A stretch of DNA of 64,000 bases from Planctomycetota bacterium (lineage in GTDB: Bacteria > Planctomycetota > Planctomycetia > Gemmatales > Gemmataceae): NCBI GenBank assembly GCA_016191165.1, contig JACPPF010000178.1, positions 1-64,000 of the forward strand, written 5' to 3'. A model generated the notes under the pieces. It had not been told where the DNA came from. It worked only from the letters and a program-made list of their open reading frames with translations, and did no database searches. Below are positions 50,952 through 58,994 of this stretch, in pieces (within the stretch, counting starts at the first letter, position 1; every line of letters begins with the position of its first letter). Both the position numbers and the translations under genes were made by a program.

Positions 50952-52016
50952 CTATCGCGCCGGCGTGACCTCGCCCATGTCGGTTTGGTCCTTGCCTGCC
51001 AGCACGTCCAGCACTCCCTGGCGGCGCTCGATCGCGTTGGTCGCGCCCATCTGGCCGACGAAAATTGCGACTTCGCCTCCGTTGGGAATTGCTTTTTTCA
51101 CGAGGTCCCCGGCCGAGCGCCCGGCGCGGTAATTGTGCGTGCCGATGTAGCAGAGCCGGGCGGACGAATCCGGCAGGTCGTTGTCCACCATCACGAGCTT
51201 GATTTTTGGCGCCACTTCGGTTTTGAAGAAGTCCTGGGCATTCTTCGGCTCGTTGGGGCTGACCGCGATCCCCTTGACGCCGCTACTGATCAAATCCTGG
51301 ATGATGTTGCGCTGGGTGGCGGGGGAACTATCCTGCGGCTTGCGGAAGATGAGCTGCACGCCGAATTCCTTGGCTGCGCGCTGGGCGCCTTTCTCGGCAA
51401 AGGTCCAGAACTCGAAGGCGTTGTTGGAGACGAAAGCAACCTTGGGTTTTCCGGTTTGATCGCCCGGGTCGATCTTTTGATTGAGAATCTTGTCCACGTC
51501 GGCCTTGAACTTGTCCACGCCGTCCTTGGTGACGACCTTGTGCTCGACGAAGATCGAGTTGTTCTTGGTGATGTTGGGGATCGATTTGAGGAAATCGTCA
51601 TTGCCCTTGGTGAGGAGGATCGCGAGAATCTTGATCGATTGGAAGCCGAATTGCTCCGGATCCTGGACCACGGTTCCCTCAATGCTGCCATCCTTGATTC
51701 CCTCAAGGGTTTGCTTGTTTTCATCGAACGCGACGATCGCCACCTTTTTGCCAGAGCCGCGCACGGCACGCAGGAGCGCCGGCGGATTGTATTCCCAGAG
51801 ACCCACCAGGCAGGCGACCTTGGGCCGCTTGAGGAGCAGATCTTCGGCATGGGTCTGGCATTTGGTGGCACTGCCTTCGTCGGTCTTGGTGGCGATCAAC
51901 TTGTAGCCGTTGCCCAGATCGAGATCAGCCGAAGTGCCGCCGCCGCGATTGCAGCCCGCCAGCGTGACGGCAGCGCCGATGATACCCAGGATGGCGAAGC
52001 AGGATCGCGATAACAT
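50952..52016 (-). CDS. Solute-binding lipoprotein with circularly permuted domain order
   Basis: A 354-residue lipoprotein (LAGC lipobox, Cys22) for the RbsA/RbsC-like importer. In the usual order this family begins KPKVAFVSNNAF...FWTFAEKGA and ends with the DLGNGYKL...VVTKDGV half. Here the order is swapped: after the lipobox come residues 30-178 (DLDLGNGYKLIATKTDEGSAT, LLKRPKVACLVGLWEYNPPALL, VAIVAFDEN), then a linker (NQKIDPGDQTG), then residues 190-354, which start KPKVAFVSNNAFEFW and end IERRQGVLDVLAGKD...GEVTPAR. The new ends lie in the loop after the IERRQGVLDVLA helix. The frame is open throughout, so it is a true permutation unless the assembly is wrong. Confidence 0.85.
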   Translation of the reverse strand: MLSRSCFAILGIIGAAVTLAGCNRGGGTSADLDLGNGYKLIATKTDEGSATKCQTHAEDLLLKRPKVACLVGLWEYNPPALLRAVRGSGKKVAIVAFDENKQTLEGIKDGSIEGTVVQDPEQFGFQSIKILAILLTKGNDDFLKSIPNITKNNSIFVEHKVVTKDGVDKFKADVDKILNQKIDPGDQTGKPKVAFVSNNAFEFWTFAEKGAQRAAKEFGVQLIFRKPQDSSPATQRNIIQDLISSGVKGIAVSPNEPKNAQDFFKTEVAPKIKLVMVDNDLPDSSARLCYIGTHNYRAGRSAGDLVKKAIPNGGEVAIFVGQMGATNAIERRQGVLDVLAGKDQTDMGEVTPAR

Positions 52017-52139
52017 GGAGAGACTCTCGACGAGGAACGGAAAGACTCAGGATGCTCTGAAGTTATCCCAAATGCCGCATGAAGCAAGCCCTGCCGCGAA
52101 AAAGCGGTGCAAAATCGCCTGGCGGCTCGCCTCATCATT

Positions 52140-52385
52140 TTCCTCGTTCCGAGGCTCCGCCTGGGAACGCACTACCCGCGAGGCTCTGCCTCGCGTCCAT
52201 CTGGCGGAAGCGATTCCGGGTTCGTGAGGCAGACCCCGCAACGTCGTGCGTTCCCAGGCAGATTCCTCGTTCCGAGGCTCCGCCTGGGAACGCACTGCCC
52301 GCGAGACTCTGCCTCGCGTCCATCTGGCGGAAGCGATTCCGGGTTCGTGAGGCAGAGCCCGCAACGTCGTGCGTTTCCAGACAGA
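52140..52385. repeat. Two tandem 123-bp repeats
   Basis: Unit 1 starts at 52140 and unit 2 at 52263, both beginning TTCCTCGTTCCGAGGCTCCG. They differ at only a few positions. Each unit contains palindromes (CGTTCC/GGAACG, GCGAG..CTCGC). It fills most of the space between the binding-protein start and the secreted hypothetical gene. The rest (52017-52139, 52386-52438) holds no gene that I can see. Confidence 0.85.
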
Positions 52386-52438
52386 GCCAGGGAACGAGAT
52401 CGGGAATTTATTTCGCTGGTTGTCCTTGGCCACTCGCT

Positions 52439-53056
52439 TCAACGTTTGGTCGGCCGATCCAAGGGGATCACCGGCGGCATGGCGCTTTCCTCGGGTGGGT
52501 TTCGCAATTGACCATAGCGTAGATGCTCGAAAGGATCGGGCAGATTCAGCGGCAAAAACGGCACCGGCTCGTCCCGGCTTGGGCTCAGGTCCTTGAGCGC
52601 CACGGCGACACTGGCCTCGAAAGAGGGATCGCCCAGCGAGGCGCGATCGGCCTTGGGCTGCGCCAGGATCGGCAGCGGCGCCGGCGCGCTGGCATCCCGC
52701 GACGGTAAACGAAGCAGCGGTTGCGTCGGCAGTTCGATTATTGCCGGCAGCGGTGTGTCATCGCGAAATCCCGCCAGCGGCACGCCTGCGCGAAGCGGAG
52801 GAGGCGTCACCACCTTGCGTGGTAAAATCGGCAACCGCGCCGGCAGCCCCGCATAGGGCTTGAGCGGCGCCGCGATTCGCGTCACCACGCCCGACGCGGG
52901 CCACGCCACCGGCTTGGCGGTAAAACTCCCCCCAGGCGATACCCCCGCCGGCGCGACCAGTTCGGCAATGCGCTTTTCCACCTTCTCCCCCGCGCCTTGC
53001 GAAAACGCGGGCGAGCTGAGCACGGTCATACACAAAATGGCTGATAGGTATTTCAT
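52439..53056 (-). CDS. Secreted proline-rich hypothetical protein
   Basis: A 205-residue protein with a signal peptide (MKYLSAILCMTVLSSPAFS). The rest is rich in Pro, Ala and Leu with repeated PLPLLRLP-like turns and no hydrophobic core pattern, suggesting a mainly disordered or wall-associated protein. It ends ESAMPPVIPLDRPTKR. I do not recognise a family. A REP copy lies between it and the YdjY gene upstream on the same strand. Confidence 0.6.
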   Translation of the reverse strand: MKYLSAILCMTVLSSPAFSQGAGEKVEKRIAELVAPAGVSPGGSFTAKPVAWPASGVVTRIAAPLKPYAGLPARLPILPRKVVTPPPLRAGVPLAGFRDDTPLPAIIELPTQPLLRLPSRDASAPAPLPILAQPKADRASLGDPSFEASVAVALKDLSPSRDEPVPFLPLNLPDPFEHLRYGQLRNPPEESAMPPVIPLDRPTKR

Positions 53057-53072
53057 CTTGTTTTGTCCCTAT

Positions 53073-53104
53073 CCCAGGGGTTCGCTTCGCTCGCCCCTGG
53101 GCTT
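53073..53104. repeat. REP-like palindrome, copy 10 (variant loop)
   Basis: Inverted orientation: CCCAGGGG (53073-53080), 13-base loop, CCCCTGGG (53094-53101), CTT. Read in the forward sense the loop is CGAGCGAAGCGAA, one or two changes from the family. Confidence 0.75.
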
Positions 53105-53109
53105 CCTGG

Positions 53110-53802
53110 TTATTTCTTTTTCACTTCGATCACCAACTTCACGGGGGTGCCGGTCTTGGGCAGCACCTTGGTGTTCACCTCGAGCTTCATGAACTTTTCA
53201 AAGTCAATCGTCAAATTGGTTTGCAACACGGTCTCCGCGGTCACGGGGAAAATCGACATCAAGGTGCCGGAATGATCGGCGCCGTAGACCTTGGCGTCCT
53301 TGTTGGGATCGGGTTGGACCATCTTGGAGCCGGTGAAACGCCATTCGATGTTCTTCGGGAAGGGCTTGCCGCTGCGCTTGTCAACCATCACCTTGTCCAG
53401 CGTGACCTTGCGAGGGAATCCCGTGGGATCGGGGAGGATGAGGAAGACGTTGAGTGCCGGCCCTTTGGGTTCGCCCGGTCCCATCACGGGCGTTCCCGCC
53501 TTGAGTCCGAGCGATTCGAGCGCCTTGTGAACGTCGCTTGGCTTGATCGAGTCGTCCAGGGTCACGATCGTCTCGTGCGCCTTCTTCCCCTTGGGGTGGG
53601 CCCAGGTCGCGATCACTTCGAGCGGATAAATCTCCCCTTTCAGGTGGGGCAACTTGCGTAGTGCGATCAGGACATCGATCGTGACGGTTTTCTTTTCTTT
53701 ATCGACAACCAGCTTGCCGGGCCCCGGCTTCGTCTCCTGGGACGGAAGCCGCGCCGCCGAGGCGACAAGAAGGCATGACAGGACGAAAAAAAATCGCTTC
53801 AT
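53110..53802 (-). CDS. Secreted YdjY-domain protein
   Basis: A 230-residue protein with signal peptide (MKRFFFVLSCLLVASAARLPS). The domain is recognised by VVDKEKKTVTIDVLIALRK, YPLEVIATWAHPKGKKAHETIVTLD and the conserved DVHKALESLGLKAGTPV. YdjY proteins occur with ferredoxin-like or cytochrome systems in some bacteria; their role is not known. GGAG stands six bases before the ATG. The PQQ-propeller gene ends 75 bases upstream of the start. Confidence 0.85.
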   Translation of the reverse strand: MKRFFFVLSCLLVASAARLPSQETKPGPGKLVVDKEKKTVTIDVLIALRKLPHLKGEIYPLEVIATWAHPKGKKAHETIVTLDDSIKPSDVHKALESLGLKAGTPVMGPGEPKGPALNVFLILPDPTGFPRKVTLDKVMVDKRSGKPFPKNIEWRFTGSKMVQPDPNKDAKVYGADHSGTLMSIFPVTAETVLQTNLTIDFEKFMKLEVNTKVLPKTGTPVKLVIEVKKK

Positions 53803-53824
53803 GGGGAACTCCATTTGATAACCC

Positions 53825-53872
53825 TGCTTGCGTTTAGCGTAAGCGCGGCGCCGTGCGGGCGCTAAACGGGGC
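53825..53872. repeat. TTGCGTTTAGCG-type inverted repeat
   Basis: TGCTTGCGTTTAGCG (53825-53839) pairs loosely with CGCTAAACGGGGC (53860-53872). Same class as 12331-12384 and the sites at 43970 and 44958. It separates the YdjY and PQQ-propeller genes. Confidence 0.55.
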
Positions 53873-53876
53873 ACGG

Positions 53877-55313
53877 TCATTTCTCACCAACACACACCAC
53901 GGCGGTCGCCTTGCCCGCGTAGGGCCCTTGCAGGTTGCACGTTGCGACATACAGGCGACCGCCCTGCACGACCGGACCGCCGTAGATCATTCCGGGCGCC
54001 TGGACGGCCTTGTCCTGGCCCAGGTCCAGCTTCCATTTCGCCGCGCCGGTGCGCAGGTCCATGGCGTGGAGGACGCCGCGCAAGTCGCCGGCGTACACCG
54101 TGTCCTTCGCGATGGCGGCCGGAGCGAAGAGCGGCATCTTGGCGTCGTAGATCCACTGCCGATCGCCGGTCGCGACGTCGAAGGCGCGAACCTTGCCGTC
54201 GGTCGAGGTCACGACCGCCGAGCCGTTGGCAAGGGCCGCGCACGCGATCGTGCCGCCGGTGACGGTTTTGGTCCAGCGCGGCTTGCCCGATTTCAGATCG
54301 AATGCCGCGACGAGGCCCTTGGCGCCTTTCAGAATGTTGTAGTCAAAAGCGATGGTGCTGCCCGTGACAATGACGGTGTCGCCCAGGACCGACGGCCCGC
54401 CCCAGGGGTTGAGCTTGAGCGGCGCCTGCCAGACGATGGCGCCGGTTTTCGCGTCGAGGCAGTAAAGCGCCCGGCTGCCGACCTGCTCCTTGTCGAGGAA
54501 CGCGGAGGCGACGAGCACCTTGTCGCCGATGACGTTGACCGGGGCATCGACGTGCCACTTGTCCTTGCCCTGCTGCCAGGCGCGCTTCGGCTCGGCTTTG
54601 GGAAGCTGATCTTCGCTCGGCGGCATCGCGAACATCGGGTTTTGCTTTTTCTCGATCAGGTACTTCGCTTCCAGCGCCTGCCAGGCCTTGGCCATCAGTT
54701 TTTGCAGGGTCGGAAGATCGTAGGCTTTGCCGTTGATGGCAGCGTGATCGATTTCCACGCACAGGACGCCCGCCGCCCCGCCGCCGATGTAGGCCTTGCC
54801 GTCCACGATGGTCGGCGAGCCTTCGAGATGCACGAGGTCTCCCGGAACCGAATGCCGCCAGAGCGGAGCGCCCAGGGTTGCTTCGAGGCAATAGAGCACC
54901 GCACCGTTGGTCTGGTGCATGCCGTCGCCGAAGACGAGATAGTTCTTGAACACGCCCGGCGAGCTGACGGTGGGCAACTTCAGGTAGGGCGTCGATTTCG
55001 ACCACAGCACGCGCGACTTGATGTTGGCGTCGGTGGCCAGGCATGCGAAGTTGCCGGTGTTGAACGCGCCGAGGCCTGAAACGTAAAGGCGATTACCGAC
55101 AGGGACCGGCGAGGCGATGTAGTTATCCTTGGACTTGAGCGCCCAGAGCACCTTGGGCGACGCGGGGCCGGCGCCGCCGTCGGACGCGGTGCGCTGCGGG
55201 TTGGCGCGGTAGGTGGACCAGGGAGCGGGGGATTGGGCGTGGACGCTGGCGACTGGGAAAAAGGCCACCGTAAAGGCCAAGGACCACAGCAGGGATACCT
55301 TGAGTTCGATCAT
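53877..55313 (-). CDS. PQQ-like beta-propeller secreted protein
   Basis: A 478-residue protein with a signal segment (MIELKVSLLWSLAFTVAFFPVASVHA). It contains about seven propeller repeats with the marks GKPRWTKTVTGGTIA, KTGAIVWQAPL, DVATGDRQWIYDA, LRTGAAKWKL, each ending in a Trp-docking G-x-x-x-W. No catalytic residue for PQQ enzymes is evident, so it is probably a scaffold or binding protein. A long insert (residues about 210-260) with AAINGKAYDLPTLQKLMAKAWQ breaks the propeller. It lies upstream of the YdjY gene on the same strand. Confidence 0.82.
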   Translation of the reverse strand: MIELKVSLLWSLAFTVAFFPVASVHAQSPAPWSTYRANPQRTASDGGAGPASPKVLWALKSKDNYIASPVPVGNRLYVSGLGAFNTGNFACLATDANIKSRVLWSKSTPYLKLPTVSSPGVFKNYLVFGDGMHQTNGAVLYCLEATLGAPLWRHSVPGDLVHLEGSPTIVDGKAYIGGGAAGVLCVEIDHAAINGKAYDLPTLQKLMAKAWQALEAKYLIEKKQNPMFAMPPSEDQLPKAEPKRAWQQGKDKWHVDAPVNVIGDKVLVASAFLDKEQVGSRALYCLDAKTGAIVWQAPLKLNPWGGPSVLGDTVIVTGSTIAFDYNILKGAKGLVAAFDLKSGKPRWTKTVTGGTIACAALANGSAVVTSTDGKVRAFDVATGDRQWIYDAKMPLFAPAAIAKDTVYAGDLRGVLHAMDLRTGAAKWKLDLGQDKAVQAPGMIYGGPVVQGGRLYVATCNLQGPYAGKATAVVCVGEK

Positions 55314-55357
55314 CGATTGTTTCTCTTGGAATTCGTTCGCCTGATGCATCTGTTAAA

Positions 55358-55747
55358 TCACGGATCCGGTGACACCATAGCAACCGAATCATTTGACAAC
55401 CATTGCTCAATCCTATCAATCAAAGTCAGTTCCACGGAACGAGACCGTTCCGGATGCACGGTCCCGCTTGTACCAAATACGAGGACAATTTTGATTCGTC
55501 TTCCATGCCACGTTTTTTGAACAAACGGAGGATCGCTCGGCTCAACAAGGAATCGCCCTTGCCACGGCCGCACGTCGTCCGCAGGGCGGCCAAGCAATGC
55601 AACGACGTTTGTTTCAGACATACCCACGTCGATCGTCGAGAAATTCCGCACCGTGATCTGATCCCTCCAAAACAGTGGCGCCACGACCAACAGGAGAAGG
55701 AGGATCAGGGTAAAGACGCCGCTCACAATCCACCAACGGCGTTTCAT
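55358..55747 (-). CDS. Small membrane-anchored SmpA/BamE-like hypothetical protein
   Basis: A 129-residue protein with one N-terminal membrane segment (WIVSGVFTLILLLLLVV). The outer part contains FSTIDVGMSETNVVALLGRPADD, the typical small BamE/SmpA-like turn that opens such domains. The end is short and hydrophilic. The family assignment is loose. Its stop lies 44 bases from the PQQ-propeller start. Confidence 0.55.
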   Translation of the reverse strand: MKRRWWIVSGVFTLILLLLLVVAPLFWRDQITVRNFSTIDVGMSETNVVALLGRPADDVRPWQGRFLVEPSDPPFVQKTWHGRRIKIVLVFGTSGTVHPERSRSVELTLIDRIEQWLSNDSVAMVSPDP

Positions 55748-55786
55748 CGTTGTCTCTTTGAAAAAATGTTTCGTTGGTTATTTCTT

Positions 55787-56287
55787 TTACACGGGCACGC
55801 CCGAGCGAAGGAAATAGACCATCGCCCAAATGCGATCGGTTTCGCCGCGGTCAATTACCTCGACCGGCTTCAAGCCGCCGAAGGCCGGATTGGGATTTTG
55901 CAGCCATCGCCCAAGCGCGTCGCTGATGATGACTTCTTCGATGGCATTGGTGAGCCGCGATATTTCGTTTAGGCGGCGCGCCACCGCTTCGGTGGGGGTA
56001 ACGCCGCTTTCCAGGGTCGCCAAGGTTCGGACTGAAAGACCAAGTAATCGGGCAAACACTGGCTGACCGAGTTGCAATCGTTTCCGAAGCTCAAGGGCCA
56101 GATTTTCGTTTGGCACGACGGCTTTTGCGCTTGCGGCATGCGGCATGGTCTTGGCTTTGCGGCGTTTTTTGGCCTTTTTTTTGGCCTGAATTTGAATGGC
56201 CATGAGCAGACTCGCTTTCAAGGGCTTTTGCTCCCAATATTTTTCCATTATCGCAGCCTGGATCCTCGGAGGCAAGCAATTTTGCAT
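55787..56287 (-). CDS. Xre/MbcA/ParS-type antitoxin of a RES-Xre module
   Basis: A 166-residue protein with a basic N-terminus (KKKAKKRRKAK). The HTH is LRKRLQLGQPVFARLLGLSVRTLATLESG, and the toxin-binding helix domain follows (VARRLNEISRLTNAIEEVI and AFGGLKPVEVIDRGETDRIWAMVYFLRSG). This is the typical partner of RES toxins: it neutralises the toxin and represses the operon. The start is unclear. ATG 56287 is used, while a TTG six bases earlier and later ATGs at 56248 and 56200 are possible. It follows the toxin gene by about 16 bases, so gene order is toxin then antitoxin. Confidence 0.82.
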   Translation of the reverse strand: MQNCLPPRIQAAIMEKYWEQKPLKASLLMAIQIQAKKKAKKRRKAKTMPHAASAKAVVPNENLALELRKRLQLGQPVFARLLGLSVRTLATLESGVTPTEAVARRLNEISRLTNAIEEVIISDALGRWLQNPNPAFGGLKPVEVIDRGETDRIWAMVYFLRSGVPV

Positions 56288-56303
56288 GTCCAATTACATG
56301 CAT

Positions 56304-56885
56304 TTAGGCGTGCAAATTTTCAGCGCGGAACACCCGGAATGAACTGCTGGCCTCAAGGTTTGCCGGGAATACCAAAAGATTGTGCCCTTTTGGATCTGCC
56401 GCGGACGGCACGATCATTCCCTCCCTTTTCCCTTCGTGGACTGCTCGGCCGATCGTCTGGGTGATCGGTTCGTGGCCCGCTCTTGCTTCTTGGCGCCAAT
56501 CAACCGTGAGGATTCGCTCTTCGGAAACCTGGAGCCGACGACGAACGCCGCCGTCGCAAAAATCGAGAACCACCCGAAGCGCCGACTCGATTGCCACAAA
56601 CGTCCGTGGCATCGCATCCTCGATCGGAATGCCATAATAACGATGGTGAGCCAATGTTTCCGCCATTGCTATCTCTGGAGTCAACGAGGCATACACGACG
56701 GCGATGCCAATCGGGTTCCAGCGTCCGCCGTTCCGTCGGCTACCTTCCCCTGTGAGCAAGTCGGCTTCCGTTGCGTAATGAGGCGTAGTCGACCGATAGG
56801 CAATCCCGGAGAACGATTTGGCCACGGGAAGCAGCCGTGTCAATCGGTCCTTGAGTTGCGCGAGGGTTGGTCCAGGGTTGGCCAT
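56304..56885 (-). CDS. RES-domain toxin
   Basis: A 193-residue protein. RES toxins are ADP-ribosyltransferase-like and deplete NAD+. The three name-giving residues are seen: Arg31 in AYRSTTPHYA, Glu76 in AMAETLAHHRYYG, and a Ser in ASSSFRVF near the end. GGRWNPIGIAVVYAS is the other family block. The gene starts five bases after the FG-GAP gene ends and precedes its antitoxin. RES-Xre modules generally place the antitoxin first, so the reversed order is notable. Confidence 0.87.
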   Translation of the reverse strand: MANPGPTLAQLKDRLTRLLPVAKSFSGIAYRSTTPHYATEADLLTGEGSRRNGGRWNPIGIAVVYASLTPEIAMAETLAHHRYYGIPIEDAMPRTFVAIESALRVVLDFCDGGVRRRLQVSEERILTVDWRQEARAGHEPITQTIGRAVHEGKREGMIVPSAADPKGHNLLVFPANLEASSSFRVFRAENLHA

Positions 56886-56890
56886 CGCAA

Positions 56891-58933
56891 CTACTCCGCC
56901 CCCGCCGCCTTTTCTCCCTCGTCAATCCGGCTGCGCATGGGTGAATCGCCGAGCGTGATGTTCTTGGTCAGCACGGTCCCGCTGGAGAGGCGCACGTTGA
57001 CGCGATATTGCCCGGGCGTCAGCGTGAAGCGGGCCAGCGGGGCTTGCTGGCCGCCGCGGCCTTCGCCGCCGCAAATCTGGCGCGTGGCGAGGCGCTTGCC
57101 GTCCTTGTCGTGTAGATCGACTCTACTGCCGATTATGCCAGTATTGGACGCGACTTGCAAAGTCAGTGGCACCCGTTTGCCCGCGACTTCGGGATTGGCC
57201 AACAAAACCACGGAGTCCTGACCCTCGTTGTTGAAGATCATGTCGAGCACGCCGCGGTTTTTGAGATCGACCAGGCTGACGGCTTGCGTGTTGAAGATTT
57301 TCTGCGTCAGGCCGATGGCCTCGGAGGCGTCCTCGAAGGTGCCGTCCCCCTTGTTGCGGAAGTAGCGGTTGCTCCCCTTGAGACAGCCGATGACGAGATC
57401 GAGATGGCCATCGTTGTCGATGTCGCCGATGGCGGCGCTGGTGGCCCAATATTTGGACTTGGCGAGTCCGGCCTTTTCGGTCGCATCCGTGAACTTGCCT
57501 TTGCCGTCGTTTTTGAAGAGCAGCACGCCCGTTTTCTGCGGGATGAGTAGATCGGGATGACCGTCGCCGTCGAAGTCGCCGAAGATCGGGTTGATCTTGC
57601 CCGGCGCGAAGGCGATGCCTGAATCCTTGGCTTCGATGAAGACGGCATCGCCTTTCTCGTTTTTGCTGGACAGGACGAGGATGCCCTTGCCGGCGCCGTA
57701 GAGGAAGTCAGGTCGGCCGTCGCCGTTGACGTCGCAGACGGTGAGTGAATCGCCCTTGAGGTCGGCGCCGATGCCTTTTTCGCCCAGGCCGACCTTGCTT
57801 GACACATCTTCAAACGCCGGGGGGAATTTGCCCTTCGGGTCGGCGGGCGCCTTGGCGCCGACGTTGCGATACAGGCGTAAGCCGTGGTAGCCATGGGCAA
57901 CCAGCAGATCCGGTTTGCCGTCGCCATCGTGATCGAGCCAGGCGGCGGCGGTAATGGCGCCGCCGGGCATCGGCGGCAGCAGATGGCTGTCGTCGCGCAT
58001 GGTCTTGCCAAGGTTGGTGAAGAGCCGCAGGCCGGTCGGCGTGGCAAGCAGGAGGTCGGCCTTGCCGTCGCCGTTGAAATCGGCCCAGACGGCCGAGCGG
58101 GCGCCGGAAACGCCGGTCAGCATGGTCTCGCTCATCGAGTCGCCGTTGTTTTGCAAGAGGACGACTTTCTTGCCGCCGATCAGGCAGAGGTCTTGCTTGC
58201 CATCGCCGTCGAAGTCGACGACGGAAATCGCCTGAGCTTCGGGATCGACCCGGCCCACCGGGGAGATGTGCGTGAAGCCGGGCATGCCCAGCAAACGGCG
58301 GAAATCTTCGCCGCCCCAGCCGAGGAAGTCGCGCTTCGGATTATAGTCCTGGATTTTCAGACTAACTTTGAGCCGTTGAATCTTCGCCCGGCAATTGTGC
58401 AGGTCTTCCTTGTTGCCGTCCACCATGCACGGAGCCATGGTCTCCTGGCCTTGCAGCATCTGGTCGACGATGGACGCGAGCTTTTCGGGATTGCCGCAGA
58501 AGCTGCGCAGGAGGAACGGTTCGGCATGGCTATGGTTCCACCATTCGCCGCCGCCGTAGGCCTGATACCACCAGCCGCCGATGCAGGTTTCGGAGGCGCC
58601 GCCGTTGTAGAAGAAGACGGCGGTCTTGCCTGGCTCGGCCCAGTCCATCTGCGGCTTCCATTCGTTGGCGCGCAGTCCGCCGCGGCCGATGTTGTGCTTG
58701 ATGAATTCCTGGGCGTGCTTGCCCTTGATGTCGCGGACCTTGCGGTAGATGATGATATTCTTGGTCTTGTCCACCGATTCGACGCGCATGAGCACGATGG
58801 TGCTCGATTGCTGCACGATGGCGCCGAGGCTCATGGGGGCTTCGACGTAGGCGTGGCTGGCCTGGGTCATCCATGCCCACGCGATGGCAACCGACAGGAC
58901 GATTGATACGAGTACGAAAGAATGTCGTTGCAT
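56891..58933 (-). CDS. FG-GAP/VCBS repeat secreted protein
   Basis: A 680-residue exported protein with a signal segment (VLVSIVLSVAIAWAW). About residues 240-560 form calcium-type FG-GAP repeats: VVDFDGDGKQDLCLIG, WADFNGDGKADLLLATPTG, WLDHDGDGKPDLLVAHGY, DVNGDGRPDFLYG, FGDFDGDGHPDLLIP, IGDIDNDGHLDLVIG. These bind Ca2+ and build a propeller. The C-terminal region (LASNTG-like turn, then LRVNVRL-type strands) is the UnbV/ASPIC-like domain. The N-terminal 220 residues, with Cys and Trp pairs (CIGGWWYQAYGGGEWW), are unusual. GAGGAG precedes the ATG. Likely cell-surface adhesion or matrix. Confidence 0.87.
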   Translation of the reverse strand: MQRHSFVLVSIVLSVAIAWAWMTQASHAYVEAPMSLGAIVQQSSTIVLMRVESVDKTKNIIIYRKVRDIKGKHAQEFIKHNIGRGGLRANEWKPQMDWAEPGKTAVFFYNGGASETCIGGWWYQAYGGGEWWNHSHAEPFLLRSFCGNPEKLASIVDQMLQGQETMAPCMVDGNKEDLHNCRAKIQRLKVSLKIQDYNPKRDFLGWGGEDFRRLLGMPGFTHISPVGRVDPEAQAISVVDFDGDGKQDLCLIGGKKVVLLQNNGDSMSETMLTGVSGARSAVWADFNGDGKADLLLATPTGLRLFTNLGKTMRDDSHLLPPMPGGAITAAAWLDHDGDGKPDLLVAHGYHGLRLYRNVGAKAPADPKGKFPPAFEDVSSKVGLGEKGIGADLKGDSLTVCDVNGDGRPDFLYGAGKGILVLSSKNEKGDAVFIEAKDSGIAFAPGKINPIFGDFDGDGHPDLLIPQKTGVLLFKNDGKGKFTDATEKAGLAKSKYWATSAAIGDIDNDGHLDLVIGCLKGSNRYFRNKGDGTFEDASEAIGLTQKIFNTQAVSLVDLKNRGVLDMIFNNEGQDSVVLLANPEVAGKRVPLTLQVASNTGIIGSRVDLHDKDGKRLATRQICGGEGRGGQQAPLARFTLTPGQYRVNVRLSSGTVLTKNITLGDSPMRSRIDEGEKAAGAE

Positions 58934-58994
58934 CGGGAAATCTCCTCTTATGATTCACATGCGACGCTTTGGCGGTTGAGTTTTTTTGCTTCTT

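Noticed and set aside
50952-52016. Two separate half-genes or a frameshift instead of a permuted protein
   Set aside because: One frame runs from the lipobox to the last helix without stop and with a plausible linker. There is no second start with a ribosome site.
52140-52385. CRISPR array
   Set aside because: Only two units of 123 bp without spacer/repeat alternation and no cas genes.
53853-55079. 408-codon plus-strand frame
   Set aside because: Antisense to the PQQ-propeller gene and with shadow-type composition.
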